Assembly: GCF_004357985.1 (NCBI RefSeq)
Contig: NZ_SMTF01000001.1
Coordinates: 1 to 64,000 of the forward strand
Direction of reading: 5' to 3'
Source: Luteimonas aestuarii
GTDB taxonomy: Bacteria; Pseudomonadota; Gammaproteobacteria; Xanthomonadales; Xanthomonadaceae
DNA: 64,000 bases
A program made the translations under genes and the position numbers. Position 1 is the stretch's first letter. Each line of letters opens with the position of its first letter. Shown here piece by piece: positions 37,250-46,782 of this stretch. The notes under the pieces were generated by a model, which was given only the letters and a program-made list of their open reading frames with translations, was not told the origin of the DNA and searched no databases.

Positions 37250-39141
37250 GCGTCGTTTGGATCCTGTGCACCCGTTACGGGTGCCTGCAACCCGTGCAGG
37301 GTCGCATAAATCCGTTTCGCCAGTGCCGCGTTGACGCCCTCGACCTGCGCGATCTGCTCTTCGCCCGCCGCCTTCAGCCCGGGCAGTCCACCGAAATGCT
37401 TCAGCAGGCTGGCGCGTCTGCGCGGACCGATGCCGGGGATGTCTTCCAGACGGCTGGAGGTGCGCGCCTTCTGGCGACGACCGCGATGCCCGGTGATCGC
37501 GAACCGGTGCGCTTCATCGCGCACCTGCTGGATCAACTGCAGGCCGGGCGAGTCCGGACCGGGGCGCAGTTCACGCCCGTCCGGCAGCAGCAGCGCCTCG
37601 TGCCCGGCGCGACGTTCCGGCCCCTTGGCCACGCCCACCAGCATCACGCCGCCGATCCCCAGGTCGGCCAGCACCCCGCGCGCCTGCGCCACCTGGCCCT
37701 TGCCACCGTCGATCAGCAATACGTCCGGCAACACCCCACCCTCGTCCACCGCGCGCCGGAAGCGGCGTTCCAGTGCCTGGTGCATCGCCGCATAGTCATC
37801 GCCGGGCTCGATGCCGGCGATGTTGTAGCGGCGATACTGGCCGCGCACCGCGCCCTCGGGACCAAACACCACGCACGAGGCCACCGTCGCCTCGCCCATG
37901 GTGTGGCTGATGTCGAAACACTCGATGCGTTGCGGCACCTCGTCCAGGTCCAGCAGCGTGCGCAGCGACTCCATCCGCGCCTGCTGGGTCGCCTGGCTGC
38001 CGAGTTCGCTGGACAGCGCCAGCTCGGCATTGCGCTGCGCCAGTTCAACGTAGCGCGCACGGTCGCCGCGCACATTCGCCTTCAGCAGCACCTTGCGCCC
38101 TGCCGACAAGGTGAATGCGTCCTGCAGCAGTTCAAGGTCCTCGATCGTGCGATCGAGGACGATCTCTCGCGGTGGCGCCTGCTCGGCGTAGTACTGCGAG
38201 ACGAACGCGGCCAGCACTTCGGCGGCATCGGTGCTGCCGTTGGTCTTCGGAAAGAACGCCCGCGTGCCGAGGCTGCGCCCGTCGCGGAATGCCAGCAGCA
38301 GCACGCAGGCGTGCGCGCCCTGCATCACGCAGGCCAGCACGTCGAGTTCGGCGGCATTGCCATCGACGTACTGACGCGCCTGCAGCGTGCGAATGCCGGC
38401 GACCAGGTCGCGCAGGCGTGCCGCCTCCTCGAAATCCAGCCGTTCGCTGGCCGCTTCCATCGCCGCGGCCAGTTCGCGGCTCAGGTCGTCGCTGCGACCT
38501 TCGAGGAAGAGCGACACGCGGCGCACGGACTCGGCGTAGTCGCGTGCCGACACCAGGCCGACGCAGGGCGCGGTGCAGCGGCCGATCTGGTGCTGCAGGC
38601 AGGGCCGCGAGCGGTTGCGGAACACGCTGTCCTCGCAGGTGCGCAGCTTGAACAGCTTCTGCATCATGTTCAGCGTTTCGCGCACCGCGCCAACGCTGGT
38701 GTACGGGCCGAAATAGCGCCCCGGCACGTTGCGAGGGCCGCGGTGCACCGAAATGCGTGGCCACGGTTCCTGCGTCAGCAGCACGTAGGGATAACTTTTG
38801 TCGTCGCGCAGCAACACGTTGTAACGCGGCCGCAGCGATTTGATCAGCTGGTTCTCCAGCAGCAACGCCTCGGCCTCGGTGCGGGTGACCGTGACCTCCA
38901 TCGCCGCCACCTGCGCCAGCATCGCCACGGTGCGCGGTGCCTTCGGCGCTGCGCTGAAGTAACTGGCCACGCGCTTCTTCAGCGCGCCCGCCTTGCCGAC
39001 ATACAGCACCGCGCCATCGGCGGCGAGCATGCGATAGACGCCCGGGGCGGTGCTCAGGCCGCGGACGAAGGCCTTGCCGTCGAACCCCGTTGCACCGCGC
39101 CGCGCAGGCTTTCCGCCGGAAGCGCCAGACCCTGCCGTCAT
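37246..39141 (-). CDS. uvrC: Excinuclease ABC subunit C
   Basis: The dual-incision nuclease of nucleotide excision repair, which cuts either side of a lesion marked by UvrA and UvrB. It has 631 residues. An N-terminal GIY-YIG domain (PGVYRMLAADGAVLYVGKAGALKKR, about 33-58), a Cys-rich segment (RPCLQHQIGRCTAPCVG), a UVR domain (SERLDFEEAARLRDLV), an RNase H-like domain with CFDISH and LLIDGGKGQ, and a C-terminal helix-hairpin-helix (LEDIPGIGPRRRASLLKHFGG). The start overlaps the upstream NHL gene stop as ATGA. Confidence 0.97.
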   Translation of the reverse strand: MTAGSGASGGKPARRGATGFDGKAFVRGLSTAPGVYRMLAADGAVLYVGKAGALKKRVASYFSAAPKAPRTVAMLAQVAAMEVTVTRTEAEALLLENQLIKSLRPRYNVLLRDDKSYPYVLLTQEPWPRISVHRGPRNVPGRYFGPYTSVGAVRETLNMMQKLFKLRTCEDSVFRNRSRPCLQHQIGRCTAPCVGLVSARDYAESVRRVSLFLEGRSDDLSRELAAAMEAASERLDFEEAARLRDLVAGIRTLQARQYVDGNAAELDVLACVMQGAHACVLLLAFRDGRSLGTRAFFPKTNGSTDAAEVLAAFVSQYYAEQAPPREIVLDRTIEDLELLQDAFTLSAGRKVLLKANVRGDRARYVELAQRNAELALSSELGSQATQQARMESLRTLLDLDEVPQRIECFDISHTMGEATVASCVVFGPEGAVRGQYRRYNIAGIEPGDDYAAMHQALERRFRRAVDEGGVLPDVLLIDGGKGQVAQARGVLADLGIGGVMLVGVAKGPERRAGHEALLLPDGRELRPGPDSPGLQLIQQVRDEAHRFAITGHRGRRQKARTSSRLEDIPGIGPRRRASLLKHFGGLPGLKAAGEEQIAQVEGVNAALAKRIYATLHGLQAPVTGAQDPNDA

Positions 39142-40583
39142 TCGCCTATCGGGACGTGTCGGACCGCGCCGGATTTGGTATCGAGCCGCAGCACGGCGTG
39201 GGCATCGGTATCGGCGATCCAGACCACGCCATCGGCCACGGCCAGTCCGCCGGGTGCATGCAGGCGCTGCGGCAGTTCGAAGGTGGTCAGTTCACCGCCG
39301 CCCAGGCGCAGTGAACGCAACGCGTCGTTGCCACTGTCGGCGATCCACAGCACCGGCGCGTCGGGTGCCAGGGCGATCGCCTGCGGCTGCTGCAGGCGCG
39401 CCTCGGTGCGCGCGCCGTCGGCGTTGCCGAAGTTCCATGCATCCTGCCCGACCAGGGTTTGCACCTGTCCGCTGCGGGCGTTGACGCTACGGATCGCGGA
39501 ACCGGCGGCATCGCAGACGTAGATCACCTGTTGCACCGCCGCCAGCGACGTCGGCTCGGCGAACGCCGCCGCAGGGCCGCTGCCATCGGTCACGCCCATC
39601 GCACCGGAGCCGGCCACCAGCTTGATCTCCGGCTTGCCCAGGTCGAAGCTCCACAGGCGGTTGTCGCCGGCGGTGGCAATGAACATCTTGCCGCCCACCA
39701 ACGCCACGGCACGCGGCTGGTCCAGTGCCACCAGGCGTGGATCGCCCACGGCACCCTTGATCGGCGTGCCGGCACGGCCGGCGCCACAGACGGTTTCCAC
39801 GTCGCCACTGCGCAGTACGATGCGGCGGACCGCGTGGTTGCCGGCATCGGCCACGTACAGCATGTCGCGCTGCACGCAGATGCCCTGCGGCCGATTGAAG
39901 GCGGACAGTTCCATCGGGCCATCGATGAAGCCCGGGCCGCCACTGCCGAACTGGCGGAGCACGCGCCCCCCCTGGTCGCACTCGAGGACGCGATGGTGGC
40001 CACTGTCGACCACGTAGAGATAGTTGCCCAGCGTGGCGATGCCGGTCGGGAACCGCAGCGGCAGATGCGGCTCGCCGCCCCGGCGCATCTCGATCGGATC
40101 GGGATTGAGCGAACGCGGGACGAGCTCCTCGCCCAGTTTCGACACCCGCGCATCCAGCTCGCGGATCGGGCCATCGCCGACGATGCGCTCGCGGATGCGG
40201 CCTTCGCCATCCAGCAGCACCACCGTCGGCCAAGCCTCGATGCCATAGTGCTGCCACAAGGTCCAGTCGGGATCGTGGGCAATCGGGAATTCGTACTTCT
40301 GCCGCCCCAGGCGCCTGCCCACGCGACGCGCATCGCGCTCGTGCTCGAAGCGTGGCACGTGCACCGCCACCACGTGAAGCCGGTCGCCATGGCGCGCACG
40401 CAGGTGCGCCAGGTCGTTCAGCCGTTGCTGCGACCAGGCCGAGCCCGCGTTGACGAAGGCCAGCGCGCAGACCTTGCCGCGCAGTTGCGCCATGCGCAGC
40501 GGCGCGAGCAGGTTGATCCACTCGAGGTTCGGCGGAAACTCTGGGGCGATCGCGGCATCCATCGTCGCCGGATTATGCGTCAT
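39138..40583 (-). CDS. NHL-repeat beta-propeller with inactive thioredoxin-like domain
   Basis: A 481-residue protein. An N-terminal thioredoxin-fold domain (about 10-150) has the typical WPTVVLLDGEGRI but lacks the redox CxxC: the usual motif position reads NAGSAWSQQRL. Residues 160-480 form NHL beta-propeller repeats (VVDSGHHRVLECD, YVADAGNHAVRRI, WIADSGNDALRSL). The protein is likely cytosolic and a binding scaffold rather than an oxidoreductase. I choose the ATG at 40583 because it overlaps the upstream phosphatase stop (ATGA); MDAAIAPEF at 40562 is the alternative. It overlaps uvrC downstream. Confidence 0.85.
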   Translation of the reverse strand: MTHNPATMDAAIAPEFPPNLEWINLLAPLRMAQLRGKVCALAFVNAGSAWSQQRLNDLAHLRARHGDRLHVVAVHVPRFEHERDARRVGRRLGRQKYEFPIAHDPDWTLWQHYGIEAWPTVVLLDGEGRIRERIVGDGPIRELDARVSKLGEELVPRSLNPDPIEMRRGGEPHLPLRFPTGIATLGNYLYVVDSGHHRVLECDQGGRVLRQFGSGGPGFIDGPMELSAFNRPQGICVQRDMLYVADAGNHAVRRIVLRSGDVETVCGAGRAGTPIKGAVGDPRLVALDQPRAVALVGGKMFIATAGDNRLWSFDLGKPEIKLVAGSGAMGVTDGSGPAAAFAEPTSLAAVQQVIYVCDAAGSAIRSVNARSGQVQTLVGQDAWNFGNADGARTEARLQQPQAIALAPDAPVLWIADSGNDALRSLRLGGGELTTFELPQRLHAPGGLAVADGVVWIADTDAHAVLRLDTKSGAVRHVPIGE

Positions 40584-41068
40584 CCGGGCCGGCGTTGCCG
40601 CGAGAAACGGGCGGCTGCGTGCCGCGCCGCGGCGTCCACCTGCGCCCAGACCGTGTCGAAGTGGCTCTGGCCGCCGGTGTAGGGATCGGCGATTTCCGCG
40701 CCCGTGCCCTCGCCTGCCCACTCCCGCAACAGGACGATCTCCGCGCGGGCATCCCGCGGCGCCCGCGCGCGCACCTCGCGAAGGTTGGTGCGGTCCGCGC
40801 AGAGCAGCCAGTCGAACCGCTGGAAGTCATCCACATGCAGCTGGCGACCGCGCAAGGTCGAGATGTCCACGCCGTGGCTCGCCGCGGTGGCGATGGCCCG
40901 GCGATCCGGCGGCTCATCGACATGCCAGTCGCCGGTGCCTGCCGAGTCCACCTGCACCCGGTCGCCCAGCCCCGCCTGCTGCAGCCGGAAGCGCAGCGCG
41001 CCTTCGGCCATCGGCGAGCGGCAGATGTTGCCCAGGCAGACCACCAGCAGGCGCACCGGCTCAGCCAC
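40580..41068 (-). CDS. Low-molecular-weight protein-tyrosine phosphatase
   Basis: A 162-residue cytosolic phosphatase with the P-loop CLGNICRS (CX5R) near the N terminus and the general-acid Asp in [29 protein letters not shown] matches the family. The start is a GTG at 41068, overlapping the end of kdsB by 8 nt, with GAGGA upstream; no ATG is available. Some family members dephosphorylate polysaccharide tyrosine kinases or arginine-phosphorylated proteins. Its place between kdsB and the NHL gene gives no direct substrate clue. Confidence 0.93.
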   Translation of the reverse strand: MAEPVRLLVVCLGNICRSPMAEGALRFRLQQAGLGDRVQVDSAGTGDWHVDEPPDRRAIATAASHGVDISTLRGRQLHVDDFQRFDWLLCADRTNLREVRARAPRDARAEIVLLREWAGEGTGAEIADPYTGGQSHFDTVWAQVDAAARHAAARFSRQRRPG

Positions 41069-41828
41069 GCGCCGCCATCCTCGCCTCGGCGCGCGCCAGG
41101 TCCTCGGGTGTGTCCACGCCGGGCGGGAACGGTTCCGGCGTGATCGCCACGGCGATGCGGCAGCCGGCCTCCAGCACGCGCAATTGCTCCAGCGATTCCA
41201 GGCGCTCCAGCCGGCCAGGCGGCATGGCGGCGAAGCGTCGCAGGAAACCCACGCGATAGGCATAGATGCCGATATGGCGCATGCATGCGCCTTCGGCCGG
41301 TTCGCGATTGCCGGCGGCGAAGGCGTCGCGATGCCAAGGGATCGGGGCACGGCTGAAGTACAGCGCATTCCGGTTGGCGTCGCTGACCACCTTCACGGTG
41401 TTGGGGTCGAACAGCTGCCCGGCTTCGATCCTGTCGTCTGCCAGGGTTGCCATGTCCGCGCCGGTATCTGCCAGCAGCACTGCGACCGCCTGGATGCCGG
41501 CCGGGGGCGCGAAAGGCTCGTCGCCCTGCAAGTTGACCACCAGCGTGTCGTCGCTCCAGCGCGCCAGTCCCGCGCACTCGGCCAGGCGATCGGTGCCCGA
41601 GATGTGCGACGCCGCGGTCATCGCCACGCGCACGCCATTGCCTTCGAGGGCCTTGGCGATGCGGTCGTCGTCCGCCGCCACCCACACCTCGCGCGCGCCC
41701 GCGGCGAGCGCGCGGCGCGCGACATGCAGCACCAGCGGCTCACCCGCCAGCAGCCGCAGGGGCTTGCCCGGCAGGCGCATGGCGTCATGGCGGGCGGGGA
41801 TGGCGACGACGAAGTCCGGGATTGTCAT
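41061..41828 (-). CDS. kdsB: 3-deoxy-manno-octulosonate cytidylyltransferase
   Basis: Activates KDO as CMP-KDO for lipopolysaccharide core assembly. It has 255 residues. The N-terminal [18 protein letters not shown] is the CTP-binding signature, and the [18 protein letters not shown] and NPNTVKVV-like (DPNTVKVV) segments match KdsB. There is no ribosome site: a TAGAAT -10 box (41840-41835) lies 6 nt before the ATG, so the message may be leaderless. It heads a run of overlapping genes (phosphatase, NHL protein, uvrC, pgsA, tRNAs). Confidence 0.96.
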   Translation of the reverse strand: MTIPDFVVAIPARHDAMRLPGKPLRLLAGEPLVLHVARRALAAGAREVWVAADDDRIAKALEGNGVRVAMTAASHISGTDRLAECAGLARWSDDTLVVNLQGDEPFAPPAGIQAVAVLLADTGADMATLADDRIEAGQLFDPNTVKVVSDANRNALYFSRAPIPWHRDAFAAGNREPAEGACMRHIGIYAYRVGFLRRFAAMPPGRLERLESLEQLRVLEAGCRIAVAITPEPFPPGVDTPEDLARAEARMAARG

Positions 41829-42263
41829 TCGAGGATTCTAAACGGATGTCGCGATGCTTCTGGTGTCGGTCGATCGCGCTGTGAGCGATCCGCTCCTTTC
41901 CCGGGGAAGCGTTGCGGCGAGGGCGGGGGCGATCACCTGTGCAGGGCGCCTCACTGGAACCGTTCGATGGATGCCTGGTGGTTCTTTGGCGGATCTCGAC
42001 ATCAGTTCGCGGACACGCCGCCCCCCACATGGAGGTGCGGCGTTTCCCGACACGGCGAGGATGGCGGGTCGCGAATCCGACGCACTTCCCGCCAATCGTC
42101 AACTCCGTCGGGGACGGTGTCCTCCTGGTGATGGTTTCGCCCGCATGGGAGCGAATTCATCCCGTGCTTCCGTGCGCGAAAACATGACCGGCCACCGTCG
42201 GGATTTCGATGGGCCAACCCTGTGTTCCCTGAAACTCGAATTGCACGGCGCATGGGGAAAATT
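41829..42263. other. Gene-free gap upstream of kdsB
   Basis: No open frame here looks real. The composition is mixed and lower in third-position GC than flanking genes. The kdsB -10 box lies at its left end (41835-41840), with no clear -35. The remaining sequence shows no tRNA, IS end or recognisable gene remnant. Confidence 0.5.
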
Positions 42264-42647
42264 TCAGTTCGCCGGCAGTCCCCCGTCAGAACGCACCGGC
42301 GTCGTTGCCTCGGCTTCTGGTAGCGGCTGTGGCATGTCCTCCAGCGGGACCGGCGACTGCGAGGGGAAGTGGCCGACGACGCCGTCCACCACGCCATCCA
42401 CGACTTTCTGCTTCGCATGGCGCGCAAGCTCGGCGGGATCGGCCAGTTCCTCGATGCGCTTGCCGCCGAAATCCGGACCCAGCACGTAGAACAGGTCCGA
42501 CACCGTCGGCCAGCCAAGGTGCGGCGCCAGGAACCAGTAGGCGCCCACCAGCGCCAGCACGAACATCAGCAGCTTCAGCAACGCGCCAACCAGCTTGAAC
42601 GCCAGGTACGCGCCCACGACCAGCATGACCAGCCCGAGCCAGCTCAC
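42264..42647 (-). CDS. Small membrane protein of unknown function
   Basis: A 127-residue protein with two hydrophobic helices at about 3-15 and 22-38 (LLMFVLALVGAYWFLAP). A soluble tail follows (VLGPDFGGKRIEELADPAELARHAKQKVVDG), ending in a Pro/Glu-rich segment. The start is a GTG at 42647 overlapping the trhO stop codon (GTGA), so it is translationally coupled to trhO. I recognise no family. Confidence 0.7.
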   Translation of the reverse strand: MSWLGLVMLVVGAYLAFKLVGALLKLLMFVLALVGAYWFLAPHLGWPTVSDLFYVLGPDFGGKRIEELADPAELARHAKQKVVDGVVDGVVGHFPSQSPVPLEDMPQPLPEAEATTPVRSDGGLPAN

Positions 42648-43402
42648 GCCGCCGATGCCTCGACAATGCCATCCACGCGTGGACGCAGCCCCGGGTCCAG
42701 CGCAACGCGTTCGTCGAACACGAAGCAGTCGCCGTCGTAGCCCACGCCACCCACGGCTTCGAAGTAGCCAAGGATGCCGCCCTCGAGCTGCAGCACGTTG
42801 TCCATGCCGGTATCGCGCATCCACAGCGCGGCCTTTTCGCAGCGGATGCCGCCGGTGCAGAAACTCACCACGGTGGCATCGGCCAGGGCCCCGCGATGCG
42901 GTTCCAGTGCGTCGGGCAGGTCGGTGAAATTGTCGATCGGCAGCGTCAGCGCGCCGTCGAAGGTGCCATGCGCGAATTCCTCGCGGTTGCGCGTGTCCAG
43001 CAGCACCAGCCGGCGGCCCGCGTCGTCGGCGCCCTGCGCGATCCAGCGCGCCAGGTCCCGCGGTGCCACCGCGGGCGCCCGCTCGCGCGACAGCGGCACG
43101 GCACCGTCGCGACGGAAACTGATGATCTCGCGCTTCAACTTCACCTTCAGCCGCGCGAACGGTTGCGCGGCGCTGTCGCTGTACTTCACCTGCAGCGCGG
43201 CGAAACGCGCATCCGCACGCAGCCACGCCAGGAACCCCTCGATGGCGGCAGGCGTCCCGGCGAGGAACAGGTTGATCCCCTCCGGCGCGACCAGCACCGT
43301 GCCGCGCAAGGCCCCGTCTTCGGCGCGCGCCCGTACCGCCGCGACCAGCGCGGCGGGGTCGTCGATGGCGACGAAATGGTAGGCGGCGACGTTGCGGATC
43401 AT
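42644..43402 (-). CDS. trhO: tRNA uridine(34) hydroxylase, rhodanese-type
   Basis: Oxygen-dependent hydroxylase that forms 5-hydroxyuridine at wobble position 34 of some tRNAs. It has 252 residues: an N-terminal ferredoxin-like domain (about 1-95, with LVAPEGINLFLAG) and a rhodanese domain (about 120-220) with the active loop CTGGIRCEKA. The YKxLEGGI-like QLEGGILGYFE is present. TACAAT (43414-43409) lies 6 nt before the ATG with no ribosome site, so a leaderless message is likely. The downstream small gene overlaps its stop. Confidence 0.94.
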   Translation of the reverse strand: MIRNVAAYHFVAIDDPAALVAAVRARAEDGALRGTVLVAPEGINLFLAGTPAAIEGFLAWLRADARFAALQVKYSDSAAQPFARLKVKLKREIISFRRDGAVPLSRERAPAVAPRDLARWIAQGADDAGRRLVLLDTRNREEFAHGTFDGALTLPIDNFTDLPDALEPHRGALADATVVSFCTGGIRCEKAALWMRDTGMDNVLQLEGGILGYFEAVGGVGYDGDCFVFDERVALDPGLRPRVDGIVEASAA

Positions 43403-43447
43403 CGCGGCATTGTAGGCCGCCGCCGCCCCGCCCGGGCCAACCCGGGC

Positions 43448-44998
43448 TTACTCGTGGTGGTCGCGCACGAACTGGTCCAGCAGGCGCACGCCGAACGCGG
43501 ACGCGCCTTCCGGGATCGTCGGCTTGGCGCTGTTGCGCCAGGCCATGCCGGCGATGTCCAGGTGCGCCCACGGCAGGTCCCTGGGCACCCATTCACCGAT
43601 GAACCAGGCCGCCGTGCCGGAGCCGGGCGATCCGCCGCCGTTGCGCAGGTCGGCGATGGGCGACTTCAGGCCCTGCGCATAGTCGTCGCGCAGCGGCATG
43701 CGCCACAGCAGCTCGCCGCTGTTCTCGCCCGACGACAGCAGTTGCGCGGCCAACGCGTCGTCGCGCGAGAACAGGCCGGCATAGTCGTTGCCCAGCGCAG
43801 TCACGATCGCGCCGGTCAGCGTGGCCACGTCCACGATCAGCTTCGGCCGGTGCTGGCGCTGCACGTACCAGATCGCATCCACCAGCACCATGCGGCCTTC
43901 CGCATCGGTGCTCATGATCTCGAAGGTCTTTCCGGACGCGGTGCGGATCACGTCACCGGGACGGCTGGCGGTGCCCGAAGGCATGTTTTCGGCCAGTGCC
44001 GCGACGCCCACGGCATTCACGTTCGCGCCGCGGCGCGCCAGGCCCAGCACAGTGGCGATGGTGGTGGCCGCGCCGCTCATGTCGTACTTCATGCGCCACA
44101 TGTCGGCGCCGGGCTTGAGCGAGATGCCACCGGTATCGAAGGTGATGCCCTTGCCGACGAAGGCCAACGGCGCATCGCCGCGGGTGCCGCCCTGGTAGCT
44201 GACCAGCAGCAGCCGTGGCGGTCGTGCACTGCCCTGCCCCACGGACAGGATGCCGCCCATGCCCAGTCGCTCCATCGCCGGCACGTCCAGCACTTCGATC
44301 TGCACCGGCAGCCCGCGCGCTTCCTCGCGCACGCGCGCCACGAACTCCTCCGGCCACACCGCGTTCGCCGGCTCGGTCACCAGGTCGCGCGCAAAGGTCA
44401 CCGACCGCGCCACCGGCTGCCACTGCGCTGCATACGCCTGGCCCGCCGCCGCGCCGGCCGGGCTGCGAACGACCAGCTCGCCGCGTCCCGCGTCGGCCGG
44501 CGTCTCGTCGTCGGCCTTGCGCGTGCGGTAGGTGTCGAAGCTGTACTGGCCCAGCTCGACGCCGAGCGCGAGGTGCGAGGCAGCGTCGGCCTCGTCGCCA
44601 TCCCACACCAGCTCCACGCGCGGTGCCCGTGCCTTGCCCAGCGTGCGCGCGACGGTGCCGCCGATGTCCTGCAGTGCCGCCGGCGTCAGCGCGTCCTTGC
44701 CGGTGCCGACCACCAGCAGGCGGTCGTAGCCGGCGAAGCCGCGCAGGTCCAGGGTGGAATCCTTGCGGCCACGGAAGCCCTCGGCCTCCGCCGCCCGGCG
44801 CAGCGCGCCGTTGCTGCGGGCATCGATGGACGAGAAGGTGCCGCCTTCCGGCAGGCCTTCAGCGACGGCGATCGCCACCGTGCCCGCATCGGGCGCGGCG
44901 TGGGCATCGAACGACAACGTGCGCTGCGCGTGGGCCGACAACGGCAGCAACGCCAGCGCCACCAGCGCCGACAGCAAGGCAAAGACCATTCTGGACAT
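43448..44998 (-). CDS. Secreted leucyl aminopeptidase (M17)
   Basis: A 516-residue zinc/manganese aminopeptidase of the PepA family that removes N-terminal residues from peptides. It has a signal peptide at about 1-25 (ending AHAQ), so unlike typical PepA it works in the periplasm or outside. The catalytic set is present: GKGITFDTGGISLKP (Lys, Asp), MKYDMSGAA (Asp) and STDAEGRM (Asp, Glu, Arg). The last differs from the usual NTDAEGRL in its first residue. I use the ATG at 44998 rather than the TTG one codon earlier. Together with the S9 and M13 peptidases it points to peptide feeding. Confidence 0.93.
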   Translation of the reverse strand: MSRMVFALLSALVALALLPLSAHAQRTLSFDAHAAPDAGTVAIAVAEGLPEGGTFSSIDARSNGALRRAAEAEGFRGRKDSTLDLRGFAGYDRLLVVGTGKDALTPAALQDIGGTVARTLGKARAPRVELVWDGDEADAASHLALGVELGQYSFDTYRTRKADDETPADAGRGELVVRSPAGAAAGQAYAAQWQPVARSVTFARDLVTEPANAVWPEEFVARVREEARGLPVQIEVLDVPAMERLGMGGILSVGQGSARPPRLLLVSYQGGTRGDAPLAFVGKGITFDTGGISLKPGADMWRMKYDMSGAATTIATVLGLARRGANVNAVGVAALAENMPSGTASRPGDVIRTASGKTFEIMSTDAEGRMVLVDAIWYVQRQHRPKLIVDVATLTGAIVTALGNDYAGLFSRDDALAAQLLSSGENSGELLWRMPLRDDYAQGLKSPIADLRNGGGSPGSGTAAWFIGEWVPRDLPWAHLDIAGMAWRNSAKPTIPEGASAFGVRLLDQFVRDHHE

Positions 44999-45093
44999 CA
45001 AGACGCCCCATCTGATTCAGGAAAGAAGGCGGGCCGCTGGCCGCGCAGCCATCGACCATACCCCGGGCACTCCGCGACGGGGTATGCCGAAAG

Positions 45094-46410
45094 TCACGCC
45101 TCGGTGCCTGACGGTCGTCGCGCCGCCCGTCCGGCGAGCCACATCAGCACCGCGCCGACCAGCATCGCGATGCCCACGTTGCGCAGTTCCAGCACGCTGG
45201 CATGCGCCACCAGCCATGCGATCACCAGCAACGCAGTGCCGACCACCCAGCCGCCGCCCGGCACGCGGAACATCGCCGGCGCCACATCGCCGCGGCCTTC
45301 GCGCCGCCGCAGCACCGGCAACGCCACGCAGGTGGCGGCATAGGCCAGCAGCCGCGTGATCGTGCTCATCGCCACCGCGGCCAGGAACGAACCCGACAGC
45401 GTGAGCACCAGCATGCACACCGCCGTCAGCACGATCGCAAGCCAGGGCGTGTGGAAACGTGGATGCGTGCGCGCGAACAGACCCGGCAATTGGTGTTGCT
45501 CGGCCATGCCATAGAGCAGCCGCGGCGCCGCCAGCACCAGGCCGTTGAGCGTGCCGGTGATCGAGATGGCCGCGCCGACCACGATCACCGCCGCGCCGAG
45601 GCTGCCGGCGAAGCGACCCGCGGCATCGGCCAGCGGCGTGGTCGATGTGGCCAGGTCTGGCAGCGTGCCGATCGCCACCACCTGGATCAGCACGTACAGC
45701 GGCACGATCACCGCCATCGACGCAAGGATCGCGAACGGCAGCGTGCGTCGCGGATCGCGCACCTCGCCCGCCGGCACGGTGGCGGTCTCGAACCCGGTGA
45801 AGGCGAACACCAGCAGCAGCATGGTCGCGGAGAATTCGGTCGCCGTCGGCGTGGACTGCGGTACGTAGCTCGCCGGCTCGACGAAGAACAGGCCCACCGC
45901 CACGAACAGCACCAGCGGCACCAGCTTGCCGATGGTGAACACGTTGGCGACGATGGCCGCGGTGCGCACGCCGCGGATGTTCACCCAGGCCAGGACGCCC
46001 GTCGCGACGGCCGCGACCAGTACGCGCCCATGGGTGGACGCCAACCACGGCGAGAAGTGCGCGAGGTAATCGATCAACAGGTTGCACAGCGCCGCGAACG
46101 CAGTGACGCGCGTCAGCCACACCAGCCAGCCCACCTGGAACCCCGCAACCGGTCCGAACGCGGTGCGCGCGTAGAGGTACGGCCCGCCGGTCTGGTCGAA
46201 GCGGCTGCCGACTTCGGCGAAGCACAGCACCACCAGCAGCACCAGCACCGCGCAGCCGATGTAGGCGAGCAGCGCATACGGCCCCAGCAGGTCGTGCACG
46301 CGGGACGGCAGCCCGAAGATGCCCGCCCCCACCACCGCGTTGATGCACAGCGCCACCATGCTGCCGCGGCCAATGCCGCGGACCAGTCCCTCGCGGGTCG
46401 CCGGCCGCAC
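45094..46410 (-). CDS. APC-family amino acid permease
   Basis: An inner-membrane amino acid/polyamine transporter with 438 residues and about twelve helices. The first helix has the family motif VVGAGIFGLPS, and FTGFETATVPAGEVRDPRRTLPFAI matches helix 6 and its loop. The start is a GTG at 46410, 3 nt after the stop of the DUF6164 gene, so the two are coupled. The substrate cannot be read from sequence. It is upstream of the secreted aminopeptidase gene, which would release amino acids for import. Confidence 0.93.
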   Translation of the reverse strand: MRPATREGLVRGIGRGSMVALCINAVVGAGIFGLPSRVHDLLGPYALLAYIGCAVLVLLVVLCFAEVGSRFDQTGGPYLYARTAFGPVAGFQVGWLVWLTRVTAFAALCNLLIDYLAHFSPWLASTHGRVLVAAVATGVLAWVNIRGVRTAAIVANVFTIGKLVPLVLFVAVGLFFVEPASYVPQSTPTATEFSATMLLLVFAFTGFETATVPAGEVRDPRRTLPFAILASMAVIVPLYVLIQVVAIGTLPDLATSTTPLADAAGRFAGSLGAAVIVVGAAISITGTLNGLVLAAPRLLYGMAEQHQLPGLFARTHPRFHTPWLAIVLTAVCMLVLTLSGSFLAAVAMSTITRLLAYAATCVALPVLRRREGRGDVAPAMFRVPGGGWVVGTALLVIAWLVAHASVLELRNVGIAMLVGAVLMWLAGRAARRPSGTEA

Positions 46411-46413
46411 CCG

Positions 46414-46782
46414 TCAGGCCCGCAGGATCAGCCAGGCCGGCAGCGCCAGCAGCGACAGCAGGAACACGATCGCCAGCAGCCGCGCCACGACCTGCATCGG
46501 CTGCTGGCGGAACACGTCGGCGAAGGTCTGGGCGGTGCCATCGGCTTTCGCCTGAGCGACTTCCGCGCGCACCCGCGCCTGCCGGCCACGCTGGTAGTCG
46601 GCCATCAGCCGCTTGGCCTGGGGCAGGTCGCCATCGTTGCGCAACCAGATGCCGCCAGCGGAAATGCCGAACAGGCTGGGTGGCGTCTGGTAGTACTCGA
46701 TCCGGTTGGCATCGAGGAACCCGCGCACGTCGTCCGCCTCGTCGTCGGGCACGTGGCGCAGGTTGAGCAGGAGTTTGGCCAT
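46414..46782 (-). CDS. DUF6164-family small membrane protein
   Basis: A 122-residue protein of a family of unknown function found in gammaproteobacteria. A soluble N-terminal part (LLNLRHVPDDEADDVRGFLD, IEYYQTPPSLFGISAGGIWL) is followed by a C-terminal membrane helix (LLAIVFLLSLLALPAWLIL). The N-terminal domain resembles a signal-transducing PII-like or DUF2007-like fold. TATGAT (46794-46789) lies 6 nt before the ATG with no ribosome site, suggesting a leaderless message. It is coupled to the permease gene. Confidence 0.85.
   Translation of the reverse strand: MAKLLLNLRHVPDDEADDVRGFLDANRIEYYQTPPSLFGISAGGIWLRNDGDLPQAKRLMADYQRGRQARVRAEVAQAKADGTAQTFADVFRQQPMQVVARLLAIVFLLSLLALPAWLILRA

Noticed and set aside
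37294-39522. 742-codon plus-strand frame across uvrC
   Set aside because: Antisense to a complete UvrC.
41829-42263. Decayed gene upstream of kdsB
   Set aside because: No recognisable protein remnant on either strand.
42896-45343. 815-codon plus-strand frame across trhO and pepA
   Set aside because: Antisense to two firm genes; Arg/His/Gln-rich shadow.
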